A stretch of 64,000 nucleotides of DNA, taken from positions 930,001 through 994,000 of the forward strand of contig NC_066337.1 in assembly GCF_022539315.1 (NCBI RefSeq). The letters run 5' to 3'. This stretch comes from Serinus canaria. Its lineage: Eukaryota > Chordata > Aves > Passeriformes > Fringillidae. A program made the translations under genes and the position numbers. The notes below the pieces were generated by a model. That model did no database searches, was not told the DNA's origin, and worked only from the letters and a program-made list of their open reading frames with translations. Shown here piece by piece: positions 34,260-45,722 of the stretch (position 1 is the stretch's first letter; every line of letters starts with the position of its first letter).

Positions 34260-34880
34260 TCTCATTTTTTGAACAAGAAGCTGCAAAGGGAAGCAGTGAA
34301 GTGATCTCAATTCACCTCCTGCATTTTTACACGGGCTTGAGAAGCAGTTGACTTTTTAAAAATGTCATGATTTTTATCAAGGCTTTGATTTCCACCCCGG
34401 CAAGACGCAGGGAATATTTTAAAAGATAAAAGAAAATAAAAATATCTCTTGGTGTTTTTTTTACCCCCAATGCTAATAGTAAGTTAAATAATAAAGAGCA
34501 AGTGATTAACTGGCTGCTGAATTGGTTTTGAAATCTGGCCAGATGTGTTTGAGCAGGAATTGTTGGCTGATAGCATTTTTATAAATTTGATCTCTATTTA
34601 TGTGCCTGCCTGGGAAAAGAGCACTTCTGAAATCTGGCTTTATAGTCCTCGATTAAATGATTCTGGATGAGGATTTTAATTTACAGTTTGAAGAGGGTGT
34701 GTGTGATGAAATCCTCACTGGTTTTTTGTCTGAGTGTATCAGACTAATCAAAGATCCTTCTTCCAACCAAGAGGCCAAATTCTTCTTGCAATGGGAGAAC
34801 TTGTGAGTAAGGACTGATTTCCCAGTTAATGTTGACAGAAATGAGAATTAATTTACCTTGTTCTTGCAGCTTTCAGGGCT
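34260..34880. other. AT-rich single-copy block, candidate conserved noncoding element
   Basis: Over 600 bp with no identifiable repeat, no open frame and composition unlike the GC-rich surroundings. Homeodomain-type AT motifs (GATTAACTGG, GATTAAATGATT, GACTAATCAAAG) are frequent. A regulatory role is inference from composition only. Confidence 0.3.
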
Positions 34881-35117
34881 TTATTCATGGTGTGAGTGGG
34901 GAGGCACCTGCACAAGGAGTTTGCAATGAAAATGTTCACATTGGCCTCTAGAAAAGGGATCAGGTTTTGTGCCAACTATGTAAAATCCACAAGTTTGCAT
35001 CTCAAGGACTCAGGCTGGGATGTTCTGGTTGGAACTTCCTTGGAGATGTTGCTTAACAGCAGAGTTAGAGCTGAGTGGAAACTTCTCACTTCCTCCTCCA
35101 GAGTGAAAACGTGACCA

Positions 35118-35330
35118 AATCTCAGAATGCCAGAATGGATTGGGTGGGAAGGGACCCTAAAGCCCATTCAGTGCCACCCCTGCCATGGCAGGGACACCTC
35201 CCACTGTCCCAGGGGGCTCCAAGCCCTGACAAGCCTGGCCTTGGGCACTGCCAGGGATCCAGGGGCAGCCACAGCTGCTCTGGGCACCCTGTGCCAGGGC
35301 CTGCCCACCCTCACAGGGAAGAAAATGTTG
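35118..35330 (-). mobile_element. CR1 LINE 3-prime fragment
   Basis: Plus strand: GAATGGATTGGGTGGGAAGG, CACCCCTGCCATGGCAGGGA, CTTGGGCACTGCCAGGGATC, AGGGCCTGCCCACCCTCACA. Close to the copies at 21850 and 22437. Confidence 0.92.
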
Positions 35331-36820
35331 TTATTGGTGTGATTTTGGGGTTTCTCACCTCCATACACATCCATGTGTTTTTATCCTTGTGGAGAGAAAT
35401 GAAAAAGGAATTTTTGCCCATGTCATTTCTTACCCAGTCCTGACACCTTCAGATGTTCCCTGTTTAAAGCCCATTTTTAAACAGAGCTGGTCTCCTTTAG
35501 AAAAGTGGGATAAACCATGGGTGAGCCAGCTCATCACAATTATCTTGGTTGATGTGGAGCAGATCCAGGTGCAGCAGCTCCCAGCCTAAAGAAGCATCAC
35601 AAAAGTCACTTTTGGGGCAGTTGAAGCATTCAGGATCCTGTGCACCCCAAATTTTTAGTGCATATCCTTCACCTGCACATCCAAGGTAATGGACATGCAA
35701 GATCTGAGCTCCTGCCTGATCCAAGGGTAGAAAAAGCTCCTTCTGCTTGGGAGGGCAGAAATTTCCCCTTAGCTCAGACATTCAGCATCCTTGGGCTCCA
35801 CACAGGAGGGAATTCATGGGGGTTGGTCCAGAGGAATGACCTCTGGCGCTGTCTCTGTTGGCTTTTGAGGCCAGGCAGCTCCAGAGAGTGTCAGCAGCTG
35901 GGTCCCAGATGTGCCCAGCTCTGGGAACATCTGGGCACAGGCTGTGAGGCACACCCAGGTTCTGAGCAGGGGCAGAGGGAACATCTCCCTGGGCAAAGCT
36001 GCCATGGATTTCCAGGCACAGGCAGCTCCTGATCCAGCTGTGCCACCTTCTCCCAGGGCAAACACTGGGAAGGTTCCTCCAGCTCAGGAATCCTCATTTC
36101 CTCTTTGCCCTGGGGTAACACCAAAAGCAGAGATTCAGGTGCTCAGGACCATTTTGTTGGTTCCTTCTCTGTTTTCCCAGAGTAAGATGGAAATGGTGAT
36201 CCATGAAGGGCCCTGGAAGCTTCTCCCCTTTAGTACTTTATGATCCACAGGCAGGAGCACAGGGATCTCTCCCTGGAGAGGAACCTGGGGCTGCAAGGGA
36301 GTGGAGCACAGGTAGGTGACAGTTGGTGACAATCAGGACTGGGCTGAATTTTGCCCAGATGATCCAAGCTCCCTGCCCAGCTCCAGCAGACAAACCAGGA
36401 GCATCTCCAGGTGCTGTCACCCTCCCAGTGCTGCTGCTCTGAGCTCCCGCCCCAAGTGGTGCTGAGGATTTCTCAGGGTACTGGGAAAGGGGCTGCTTCT
36501 GCTGACACCAGTGTTCTGCACCTTTCAACAGGAGCCTGAGGGCCCCCAAATTTAAGCAGCCTACGAGTGCAGAACCTGTGAAACATCCCCAAGACATCCC
36601 CAATTTGGTGAAGCCATCAATTACTGCTGCAGGGAAACATTAAGGGATTGCTTTATTTTTTATGAGCATGGAGCAAACCCAAAGCAGCTGCCATGGAAAG
36701 TGCAATGACTTTATGATCAATTCCATGAGCTGCCCGAAATTTAACCCTACTTTTTGTTGTGAGCTGAAGCAACTGCTTTGGGTGACTGATGTGACAGCAG
36801 TGACCCTGAAACCAGGCAAC
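35331..36820. other. Single-copy DNA without a recognised gene
   Basis: No element identified. A strong acceptor (TTCTCTGTTTTCCCAG, ending 36180) is followed by a 20-codon frame ending in TGA, which is too little for a gene call. Confidence 0.4.
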
Positions 36821-36885
36821 CATGTGGAACCTGGTGATCTTCACGGTCCCTTCCCACCCAAAGCATTCCATGACTCTGGGATTCC
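36821..36885 (+). mobile_element. Short degenerate CR1 tail
   Basis: TGGTGATCTTCACGGTCCCT followed by TCCCACCCAAAGCATTCCAT and GACTCTGGGATTCC corresponds to the last 65 bp of CR1. Confidence 0.6.
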
Positions 36886-37961
36886 ACGTCCCAGCCTCCC
36901 AGCTGGCTGCACAGCCACTCCACAGAGCTGTTAATGTCTGCATTCTGCACCTCAGCACTCTCCTGAGCACAGCATCCAGGCAGGGACATCTTGCTCACAG
37001 CTGCCAGCAGGGTTATCCCAGGAAGAGTTGCCCTGATAAAAATTGATTGCTGAACACATTCCACTCCTTTGGAGCTCAGATGTGACAGAGCCTTTGTAGC
37101 AAAGCCCAGGAGGCTGGAAACCTTCCTGGGGAGATGGAACCCTGTAAATCATTTCCTGTGTTAAAACAGCTACAAGAGGGAGCTGTGCCTGGCCAGTCCA
37201 GCAGGTAACTGATTTGGGCCACCTGGAGCTGTGTCTTTCTAAATTCAGGGCTAAAGAAGAGATTCATTCATCATTTGGAAGCTCCTGAAGGACTTGGGAA
37301 TAGTTTTATGTGCATAAATAATGGGATTTTTTAGCTATTTGTCACTCTGTGCATTTTAGCAATCTCCTGGTCTGGGAGAGGGGGACAGGAGGGACTTTTA
37401 TCCTGTGAACACTTGTTCAGCACATCTGATTTCTCTGGGGAACATTTGGCAGCAGGAGATGCTACAAGAGCCCTGTGCAGGCAGAAATTATCCACGTGGG
37501 AGCAAACACAGCTTTGGTTTGTACTTTGCAAATGCCCACTGTGCTGAGAGTACTCAAAATAGCCAGGGCTGTGCTGGGGAAGGAGTCTCCAGGAGTTATT
37601 CTCTCCCCACACACCGACCCTTCAGCAGTGACAGCACTCAGATGTACAGGCTGCTCGGGTTTTTTGTGAGGGTGCTGCTAAATTCCCTGGAGATCACCCC
37701 CTCCTGCAGATCCTCTGCAAGCAGAACCTCCTGGGGTCAGAGCAGGGGGGCACTGAGGGCTGAGCCCCACTGGGGCTGGGGGCTCTTTGCTGATCTTCTC
37801 TTACAGTCTCTTTTAGGATCTCCAGGGAAATGCCAGCAGCTGCTCCCGGCCCCCATTTGCTCCTGGAGCAGCACACATGGAGCCCTCGGGGCCTGGGCTT
37901 TGCCCCTGACAGGGGCTGGTCCCGGGCTGCTCATGGACACAGCGGGGTGGGATCCGTGCTG
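36886..37961. other. Single-copy DNA without a recognised gene
   Basis: Nothing identified besides ordinary mixed-composition sequence. Confidence 0.4.
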
Positions 37962-38057
37962 GAGCCGGGCAGCAGTTCCAGCCTGGAGCCGGGCAGCAGT
38001 TCCAGCCTGGAGCTGGGCAGGTTTTCCAGCCTGGGGCTGGGCAGCAGTTCCAGCCTG
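37962..38057. repeat. 24-bp minisatellite, four copies
   Basis: The unit is GAGCCGGGCAGCAGTTCCAG plus CCTG. In one plus-strand frame it reads as an eight-residue Ser/Leu/Glu/Pro/Gly repeat inside a 279-codon open frame (37405-38244), which I take to be spurious. Confidence 0.9.
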
Positions 38058-38459
38058 GAGCCCTCTCCTGGAGGAAAAGGCGGCTCTGCTGCCCGGAGAG
38101 CGAGAGGGGGATAGGCGAGATGGGCAGGTCCTCCTGCATCCGGGATTTGCGGGGCTACTGGCGTCTGGAGCTCCCTGGCCAGGCTGTGTAGAGGAAGACA
38201 GGGGTATTAGGCAAAGATCCTGCTGTTCCAGAGCCTCTGGATAATTCCCAGGGGCGTTAAAGGTCTGAGATCACTGCACGCTGGGTTTCTGTCCCTCTGC
38301 TGGCCCTGGCCAGCCGGGAACGCGCTGTCCTGCCCTTCTCCTGCCTGGAGAGGCCCCGCACACCCTGAGCACCTGCCTTGGGGCTGGGCTTTGGGGACAT
38401 GGGGGTCGGGACCATCCAGCCCTGGCAGAGCTGCTTCGGTGGCTCCCAGCGCTGCCCAG

Positions 38460-39182
38460 GGAGCAAACTCCTCGAAGGGAGTTTCCCTCAGCCTTTAAGG
38501 CTGTAAAAGCGAGCAGCGGCCCCCAGGGCACGTTGTTGGTTCCAGGGTACATGTCGAGAGCTGGCAGGACTGGCAGCAGGCTGGAGCCTTCCAGGGCTGG
38601 GCTAAGCGGGAAGCGGAGCAGAGAGCCCCAGATCCGCACGGAGCAGGGACAGGAGCGGTGCCAGCGCCCTTCAGGGAAGGGGTTTCTGCCATGGGGCACC
38701 TCGGCAGCTGCTGGGCTGGGCTTTGGAGCCAGGGCTGCCACAGCCTCACCGGGCAGTGCTCTGCCAGCCTTGCCTCGGTCCCTGGGCAGGAACCAACTCC
38801 GCTGACGGGACTTGGGGCTGCAGCAGCACTGGGCAGGCTGGAGCCTCGGGTGCACTCACAGGGCACGGACCCAAAGGCCACCCCACGGCGGGGCTGGCAG
38901 GGCTGTACCCATCCCCACCTCCAAGCAGCGGCTGTTTTGTTTCCCCAGCGCCGTGACAGCGGCCAGAGGTGGCTCTTTCCTGGCTGGCGGCGTTCGCAGC
39001 GCCCTGGGTGCGGGGCTGACCACTCCCCCTCCCTTTGAATAGCAGCCCTGCCTCGAACACTATGGTATTTCCATCCTCCCCGGCTCCAGCGCGGAGAGCA
39101 CCAGGTAGCTGGGAGGAGAGCGGACACAAGTGTGGGAAGCCGTGGAGGATATCAAGCTTTTCCCCGGGTCCTTCAGCTGAGC
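38460..39182 (+). promoter_or_regulatory. GC-rich block ending in a splice donor; candidate promoter/first exon
   Basis: CpG-containing, non-repetitive sequence that ends at a full-consensus donor (GAGCC followed by GTAAGTGG at 39183). If transcribed on the plus strand, it could be a noncoding first exon of the gene whose coding part starts at 46091, across a 6.9-kb intron. No TATA box is evident. The competing candidate is at 41030-41366. Confidence 0.25.
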
Positions 39183-39387
39183 CGTAAGTGGTGGGGGAAG
39201 AGGCTCTTTGAACTCTTTTGGGGGTCGGAGGTACCTGTGAACATTTTCAGGACACCTCAGATCTGGTTTGTGGTGATTTACTTTTCCTCTCTCAATTTCC
39301 AGTTTCACCCAGTGACTGATTTGTGTATTTGCTACTGCAGGATCTTCTGTAAATGTCTCAGATTATGCCTCCCTTTAAAAATTTATA

Positions 39388-39427
<40 letters not shown>
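39388..39427. repeat. (AT)n microsatellite
   Basis: About 20 AT dinucleotides within an AT-rich context. Confidence 0.95.
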
Positions 39428-39428
<1 letters not shown>

Positions 39429-41029
39429 TACATAAATTTTATAGAGATTTAGGAGAACATTATTATTTTCCTCATCGAGGTGGAAGGCTCTGCACTGGTA
39501 TTAGTACAGTGAATTAAATTTGCAGTTCCTTTGCTGCTCTGAATTGTAATTTGGTTTTTGTGTAATTTGGTTTGGTTTTGCTGTGAGGGAGGGGAGCTCC
39601 AAAGTGCCCAGGGTGAGATGGACAGACCTGGGGCTGATTCCTGCTTTGCAGGGATGATTGGAAGGATTTCTTATGACCCCTCCAGGGGTTTTCCACGGTG
39701 ATGCCATCCCCTAAAGAGTGCCACAGGTGCCAGCATTTGCCTTTGGGAGCAGCTGGAGTGTGACAACAGCAGGGATGTGCTGCCATTCCTTGGGAACAGC
39801 AGAATCCTGCCCCCCGGCCCAGGCAGTGGGAATTGCGAGTCCCTGAGGAGCCCAGCAAGGCCTTCCCCTTCCCGTTAGTCTGTAAATCACTGCTGTCTGT
39901 GCCCGTGGCCACTCTCTCGGTGTTAGAGGCACCGCCAGCTTCCCCTGCTGCGCAGCCAGCAGCCACCTCTGGGGCCGGGCTGGGCCGGGCTGGGCCGGGC
40001 TGGGGCTGGGCTGGGCCGGGCTGCCTTCCTGCTGGAGCCCGGTCCTGCCTCAGCCCGGTCCTGCTGCCCCCTGCTCTGCTGGGTGTGCAGCTATGCATCC
40101 TGCCTGCTGGGAGAATAATGCTCTGACAGGCCTGATTTGTTTGGGTATTTACTGCTTGCCCAGGGCTGGGATGTGTGGAAGCCCGAGGTGTTTTTTGTAC
40201 CCCAGCACTGGGATGTGTGTGTCCCTTGTCCTCAGGTTCACCACAGAGCTTTAGGGGAGGGGACTGTGTGCCCCTCCAGATCACAAACCTCTTTCCCAAG
40301 CTGAGGGACAAAGAAACAGAAGGTAACCCCACGTTCCCCAGTGGTTTGGGGCCCTGTGGAAGAGCAGGGTTTGGTGGGAATTTCAGAGCGGGTTGGGACC
40401 GGCTGCTCCAGGTGTCCTGCTGGAGGTGCCACAGGGATCCTGGGCAGCTCCTCCCAGCTGGGCTGTCCAGCCCTGCCCAAGGCCCTGTGCCAGGGAGAGG
40501 CTGGGCTCTGTGAGATGGGCAAGGTGTGAGAGGGCAGGGATCCCTCTCTGAATAGTGGCACACTGATCCTGTTCATTCCACTTGTGCTCTGCCCCAGATG
40601 AGGGCCTGGCCCATGGCATTGTGTGTGAGTCTACTGGTTCAGGAGGCAAATTCGTGAGTGAGACAACAGCTGACCTAATTAACCCTCCCTTCACATCCTC
40701 CCGCAGTTGCCAGTGGCTGCTGTGAGCCGGGGCAGAGCAGGGTGATTTAATGGCAGCAGCTCTGCCATCCCACCTAAACCCTCTCCTGCCTGACCCGTGC
40801 TGTCAGCTCGAGGTGCATCTGCTGGGGCTGCTGATGGGGGCAGTATCTTAGCTTAATTAGCAGCTGAGTAATCGATGGATGAGCAGAGAGCCGGAGAAAC
40901 GTAGAGAAAAAGCAGTTTGCTCCGAGCACAGAGAGCCAGGGCTTTGTGAGGCTGGGCCGAACTTTAACGCCGTTGGCACTGTCACCCATCCCAGGCAGAG
41001 CCTGTCCAGCCAGACGGGAGGGCTCTTGA
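39428..41029. other. Single-copy DNA; contains the longest repeat-free open frame
   Basis: No repeat family except a GGCCGGGCTG tract at 39980-40022. The minus strand is open for 349 codons (40563 to 39514). It begins with GTG rather than ATG, is rich in Pro/Ser/Gly/Ala and shows no domain. A segment at 40848-40880 (CTTAGCTTAATTAGCAGCTG) has homeodomain-like motifs. Confidence 0.3.
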
Positions 41030-41366
41030 GATGCCCTCGTGTCTGCCAGGCCCCGGGGGAGGGAGCAGCCGGGGATGCTGCGGGCGGCCCCTGCCCCGTC
41101 CCCGGCAGAGGCCGAGCCCCGGCAATCGCGCCCGGCAGCGGCCCGGGCCTCACAGCCTCGGCCGAGCCCCCTCACTCTCCCCGGGTGACCTCCTCCCGGC
41201 CCGTCACCCTCCCCGGGGATTTCCAGCGGCTGCAGGAGGGCCATTGCTGCTCTGTTTACCGCAGCACCTCCTGCTGCCCCGCAGGAAACCGGGTGCGAAC
41301 ACCCCAAAGTTATAAAATCATCAGAAATGTGGGATTGAGTGCGGCCAATCTGTTCAAACCACGGCT
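41030..41366 (+). promoter_or_regulatory. CpG-rich block with TATA-like box and donor; candidate promoter
   Basis: CpG-rich from 41030 to 41290, then TATAAAAT at 41311-41318, and a consensus donor (CGGCT followed by GTAAGTG) at 41367. This is the geometry of a short noncoding first exon (about 41340-41366) on the plus strand, 4.7 kb upstream of the first coding segment at 46080. Transcription is not demonstrated. Confidence 0.28.
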
Positions 41367-42129
41367 GTAAGTGTAGAAAGCACCCTCCTGTCCGCTGCTC
41401 CTGCCTTAGGGATGCTCCTTTTGTGCGAGGCGGTGCCGGGGGCTGATGAATGGAAGGAGGTTTCTAAGATGCCAACAGATCAACAGCCCCTTCTCCCCTG
41501 GGAACGGGCTGCCTGGAAAGTGCCAGCATCCCAAGGGTTAAAGCCTGGCGGAAGGATGTCATTTCCACCGGCTCTTCGCCCCACCCCCTCAAAGATGATA
41601 AATTATTGCTGGACGCAAAAATGAAGTGGTTATCACTGAGCAGCTCTGGGTCAGCCAGGCAGCCCGGGGAGGGTGGGGGTGTGGCAGGGGCTGCTGCAGG
41701 TTCTTGAAGCCTTGATTCACCTTCTTGAAGCCAGAAATATTTTGGTGGGGCTGCTGATGCTGCCCCATCCTCCTGGCTTCTCATCAGACCTCATGGAAAA
41801 GGAATTTTCTTGGTTTATTGGGATGGAGGAAAGCACCCAAACAGTGTTTTGTGGCTGTCCCAGGTGTGCCACCCTGCAGTGACACCTTCCCTGGTGCCCA
41901 GCTGGGCTGAGGAACGTGGGACAGAGCTGAGTGTGGTGCTGCAGCTCAGAAACTGGGGAACAGTCTGAGCCTCAGGACTCACCCAGAGCCATGGATGGAA
42001 CATTAAACTGGGAAACAGGGATGGGACTTGACTCTGCCTCTGGGACGTCACTGTGGCATCGCTCCACTTCCTTCTGCCTATCCTTGAGCAAACATAAAAC
42101 TGAACAACAAACAACAAACAGGAAAATAC

Positions 42130-42620
42130 TGTGAAGTGTCTTCATATATCCAACAGACAAAGCTCACTTTATTCTAATATTCACTTTTAACTCCTTCCCA
42201 ACTTCTGCAAGGGGGGTGTGTGTTAGTCATGACCACAAACAACTTTTCCCTTTTTAAACCAAGCTCAGTAATTGACTTAAAATCAAAAAAACCCTCAACC
42301 TTGTAAAAGAGGAGGGATGGATGTTGAAATGAAATTAAAATTTTAATTTAGTTTAGAAATGACCCAAGAGTGTAATAGCTTCAGCTGGTACTTGATCAAG
42401 TCCCAAAATAAATGCTGTTTCTCCTACACGTTTTCACAATAGGACAGGAATAAAAAGAGCAAACAATAAGGCTGAAGTCAAGCTGTTAAATCATTAAGGA
42501 TTTTACCAAATGGTTCAGATCCCCCTCTAATTACTAGCAGCTCTCAGCAAGCTGTGGCTTTGGATTATCTTGATGTAAATCTGCAGTGATTTCCTCAGTA
42601 TCAGCCAAATTACCTGCCCA
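42130..42620. other. AT-rich single-copy block, candidate conserved noncoding element
   Basis: No repeat family, no long open frame. Motifs such as CCTCTAATTACTAGCAGC and TTTGGATTATCTTGATG are compatible with homeodomain or GATA-type binding. A regulatory role is speculation from composition. Confidence 0.28.
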
Positions 42621-43683
42621 GAGAGCTCCAGCCTGGAATGGAGCTCAGCTGAGTTCCCTGACAGCATCCAGGGGAGGAGAGGAACTCTTTGGGCTCTTAT
42701 TAGAGGAAGCTGAAGAGAAGCAAAATATCGCTCAGCCATCAGGGAAACTTGCTGACAGTGAGAGATGTTTTGGGCTGTGAAGTAGTTTCCTCTGGGAAGT
42801 GGTGGAAGTTCTGTTAAAATTAGCCCGGAAAAAGCACAGCAGAGCTCCCTCTGTCCTGTCCCTGTCTCCTTCTCCACACTCATTTTTCCAGAGCACAATT
42901 ATTCCGTGCCCAGAATCTGCTCACGTGCCTTTTCCAGCAGGGTGGGTCACTTACTGGGTGCCATCCCTGCCATCCATAGTGGGGGCTTGGAATGGTCTCT
43001 TCTGGGGTTCCTTCTTCAGGGATTCCATGATTCCAGGTCCTTTTCACAGCCTCCAGCCTGTGTTTCTCTGCCCTTTAACCATTGTCACCCACAAGACCCG
43101 CATCAGGTTAGGGAACTGGTTTAATTTGTGTTTAACCAGGACTTCTCTTAAACCCACAGAGAATGTTGCTGAGTTTTGTGTTGTGCTCCTGCCCCTCTCT
43201 TGTGCTTTTTAACAGCTCAGCTTGGAGGGGAAGAGAAACCAGAAAGCAAACTGGCTCTAAATGTCTTGGAGCTGAGCTGCTGTCTAGAAATGCTAAATTC
43301 ACCTCTTGGCTGTGAGGGAGCTGCTGGGGCTGCTTTGCAGCTCTGCTTGAATCCTATTGCTGTTCCTTGCTGCATGAAGCCTGTCCTGGGTGTCAGGATG
43401 GGTTTGGTGCTGCTGAGCTCGGAGCACATCCACGGCCTCGAGCAGCAGCGTGTGGTGCCTTGCTGGAAGGTTCAGCCTGAGAAAGATGCAAAGGACAGCC
43501 AGCCAGGCGTGAACGTGGCTCTCGAGAGCTGCTGTGAGTGAGGTGCCTCCACCAAAGGGGATAAAACCCCAAAGCAACCCCAGCTGCTGCTGCATGAGCT
43601 GCAGAGCAGAGAGCAGGGGTTTGACTGCTCTTTGACTGCTCCTGGGGTTGAGAGCCCTCACCCTCGGGCACGTGGCTGTCACT
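42621..43683. other. Single-copy DNA without a recognised gene
   Basis: Possibly a degenerate CR1 tail at 42985-43040 (TTGGAATGGTCTCTTCTGGG, GGATTCCATGATTCC). Otherwise nothing recognised. Confidence 0.35.
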
Positions 43684-43735
43684 GTGGCAGGTGAACAGCC
43701 CCAGCTCTCTCTGGCTGGGGCTGTTCACCTGCCAC
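43684..43735. other. Perfect 21-bp inverted repeat (stem-loop)
   Basis: The arm GTGGCAGGTGAACAGCCCCAG (43684-43704) is exactly the reverse complement of 43715-43735, with a ten-base spacer CTCTCTCTGG whose outer bases can extend the stem. No mismatch in the stem. It could fold as a small RNA hairpin if transcribed, or be a template-switch product in DNA. Transcription is unknown. Confidence 0.9.
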
Positions 43736-43854
43736 CCTGTCTGTTCTTCTTTGTTTGGCAGCATCAACCTTTGCTTTAGGGCAAGGCCAGCCTGTGTTTA
43801 CCTGAGACGGTTTCCATGTGCTGAAGGTCGGGGTCAGGTGTGTGATGGGCTGGG

Positions 43855-44052
43855 ATGGAGCACCTTGCCCTGCGTTAGGGGATGCCCTTCATGCCAGGGG
43901 TGCTCCCCCCTGGAAGTGCTCAAGGCCAGGTTGGACGGGGATTAAAGCACCCTGGTCTTGTGGAAGAGAGAACTTTTCCAGCCTAAACTCGTCCCTGCCC
44001 ATGGCAGGGGATGAGCTTGAAGGTCCCTTCGAGCCCTAAACGTTCTGTGCTC
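43855..44052 (+). mobile_element. CR1 LINE 3-prime end
   Basis: GGAAGTGCTCAAGGCCAGGT, TGGACGGGGATTAAAGCACC, GTCCCTGCCCATGGCAGGGG and TTGAAGGTCCCTTCGAGCCC in CR1 order. Confidence 0.88.
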
Positions 44053-44689
44053 AGCCAGGCTGCAGCAATGCGCTGCACACGCTTTGTCTGGCCCAGCTGC
44101 AGCTGCCCCAGCTGCAGGGAGATTGAAGCCAAGGCGTTTTAACGCCTCGTTAGGGCGGGCTGGCAGGGCGTGCACAGATGCTGAGATTAGTTAAGGCTTC
44201 TCAACCACACTAACTCGCATTCGGTGTGGTTTTGGGTACAGCACAAAGAGAAACAGGTTGGTTGTTCTTCCACCACGTAGGGGTAGTTTTCAGTCTTGTG
44301 AATTAGAAAAGAGAAGTTTGAAAAAAAAATTTCTGCTGGTGTTCGAGGCAGAGTTAGTAATAACCAGCAGGAAATGATGATGATAATTTAATACTGTGCA
44401 CATGCAGGTGTTTTGTGTTGGGCCATTACTCACAGGGCACGGGGGAGATGCTCTGGGGGTCCCTGTTTGCTGAGGTGCTGAGTGAGAGCCAAAGCAGCTC
44501 TGGGGTGGAGAACTGCAGAGAGCTCTGCAGCAGCAAAGCCCTCAGGCAAGGACCAGAGGGAAGGCTGGGAGAGGGTCCCAGGGCCTCCAGGAGATGTTCA
44601 AGGGTGCAGGGTAGAAGTGGAGTCCGGGGGTGATGTGGGTGAGCTGGCTCTGCTGAGAAGAGCTGAGCACAAAACATGCGGAGCTCGAG

Positions 44690-44865
44690 TTTGATGAGCT
44701 GGGAAAGGGGCTCAGCCTGAGGAAAAGGAGGCTCAGGGGGCCCTCTTTAAAAAAAGCCTGGATGTGGCACTCAGTGCCAGGGATTAGTTGAGGTGTTTGG
44801 GCTCAGTTGGACTCGATGATCTTGAAGGTCTCTTTCAATCTTGTGATTCTGTGAATTCTGGCTCT
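44690..44865 (+). mobile_element. Internally deleted CR1 LINE fragment
   Basis: The CR1 block GGGGCTCAGCCTGAGGAAAA, then GGAGGCTCAGGGGG, is joined through an A-run directly to the 3-prime block GCCTGGATGTGGCACTCAGT...GATTCTGTGAATTCTGG. The sequence that normally lies between them is missing. Confidence 0.8.
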
Positions 44866-44937
44866 GCATGACTCCCTGTAAGGAGAGCATCCAGGGGGAG
44901 TTCCCTGTTCTCCCAGGAAACAAGTGACAGAAGCAAA

Positions 44938-45140
44938 GGAAACAGCCTCAGGTAGCACCAGGGGAGGTTTAGGTTGGATATCAGGAAAATTTCTTCACTC
45001 AAAGGTTTGCCAAGCACTGGCACAGCTGCCCAGGGCATGGTGTAGTTCCCTTCCCTGGAGGTGTTCCAAACGTGTAAAGTGGCACTTGGGATAACCTGGC
45101 AGTGCCAGGTTAAGCGTTGGACCAGATAATTCCAGGATTT
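44938..45140 (+). mobile_element. CR1 LINE 3-prime region
   Basis: AACAGCCTCAGGTAGCACCA, GGGGAGGTTTAGGTTGGATA, TCAGGAAAATTTCTTCACTC and CTGCCCAGGGCATGGTGTAG, ending near GTTGGACCAGATAATTCCAG. Confidence 0.9.
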
Positions 45141-45701
45141 TGTTGTAAGATAACTCAGCCAGGTGTTTTGCAGTGGCCACAGCCCAGAGCTCTGCAGGAG
45201 TGCAGAGGGGGGTCCCCAGGAGCCAGGGCTGTGTCCTCAGGGAGGTTAGAGCAGCTCCTCTGCACCAGCAGGCTGGGAACAGCCATTCCCATAGCTGCAG
45301 GGTCCATCCTGCCCAAGCCAGCCCTGCCCAGCCCAGGCTATTCCACTTCCCTCTGTCCCCCCAGCACCTTGGAGTCACAGCCCCAAAACACAGACCTTGC
45401 CTTGGCCCTGTGTTCCCACTGGCATTGCAAGGAGAGATGGAGAAACACCCCCAGCTCTGCTAACAGAGCCACAGTGCAGCTCCTCAGCCACACAAATGGC
45501 TTCAGTGAGGATTAAAAATACAGCTAATGAGCAGCTCTGGCAGGAGAGTGAATCCTGAGTGAGGAAGGCAGTGATTCAGTGAGGGAAACCTAAGCTCATG
45601 TGCAAAACCAGAGGATGTGTCCTGAAAGCAGCAAAGTTCTTTGTGAGGCAGACAGGGCCTGACAAAGCTTTCACAGGAAAGGTGTTGATCTCAACAAACT
45701 G
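45141..45701. other. Single-copy DNA without a recognised gene
   Basis: Nothing recognised; lies upstream of the poly-T run and the gene candidate. Confidence 0.4.
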
Positions 45702-45722
45702 CCTTTTTTTTTTTTTTTTTTT
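45702..45722. repeat. (T)n run
   Basis: About 21 T residues, possibly a minus-strand retroposed A-tail, but no element is recognisable beside it. Confidence 0.9.

Noticed and set aside
37405..38244. 279-codon open frame with an eight-residue repeat
   Set aside because: The repeat is a 24-bp minisatellite and the remainder has no recognisable protein; GC-rich DNA explains the open frame.
39388..39427. Origin or promoter signal in the (AT)n run
   Set aside because: Simple dinucleotide repeat; nothing else supports a function.
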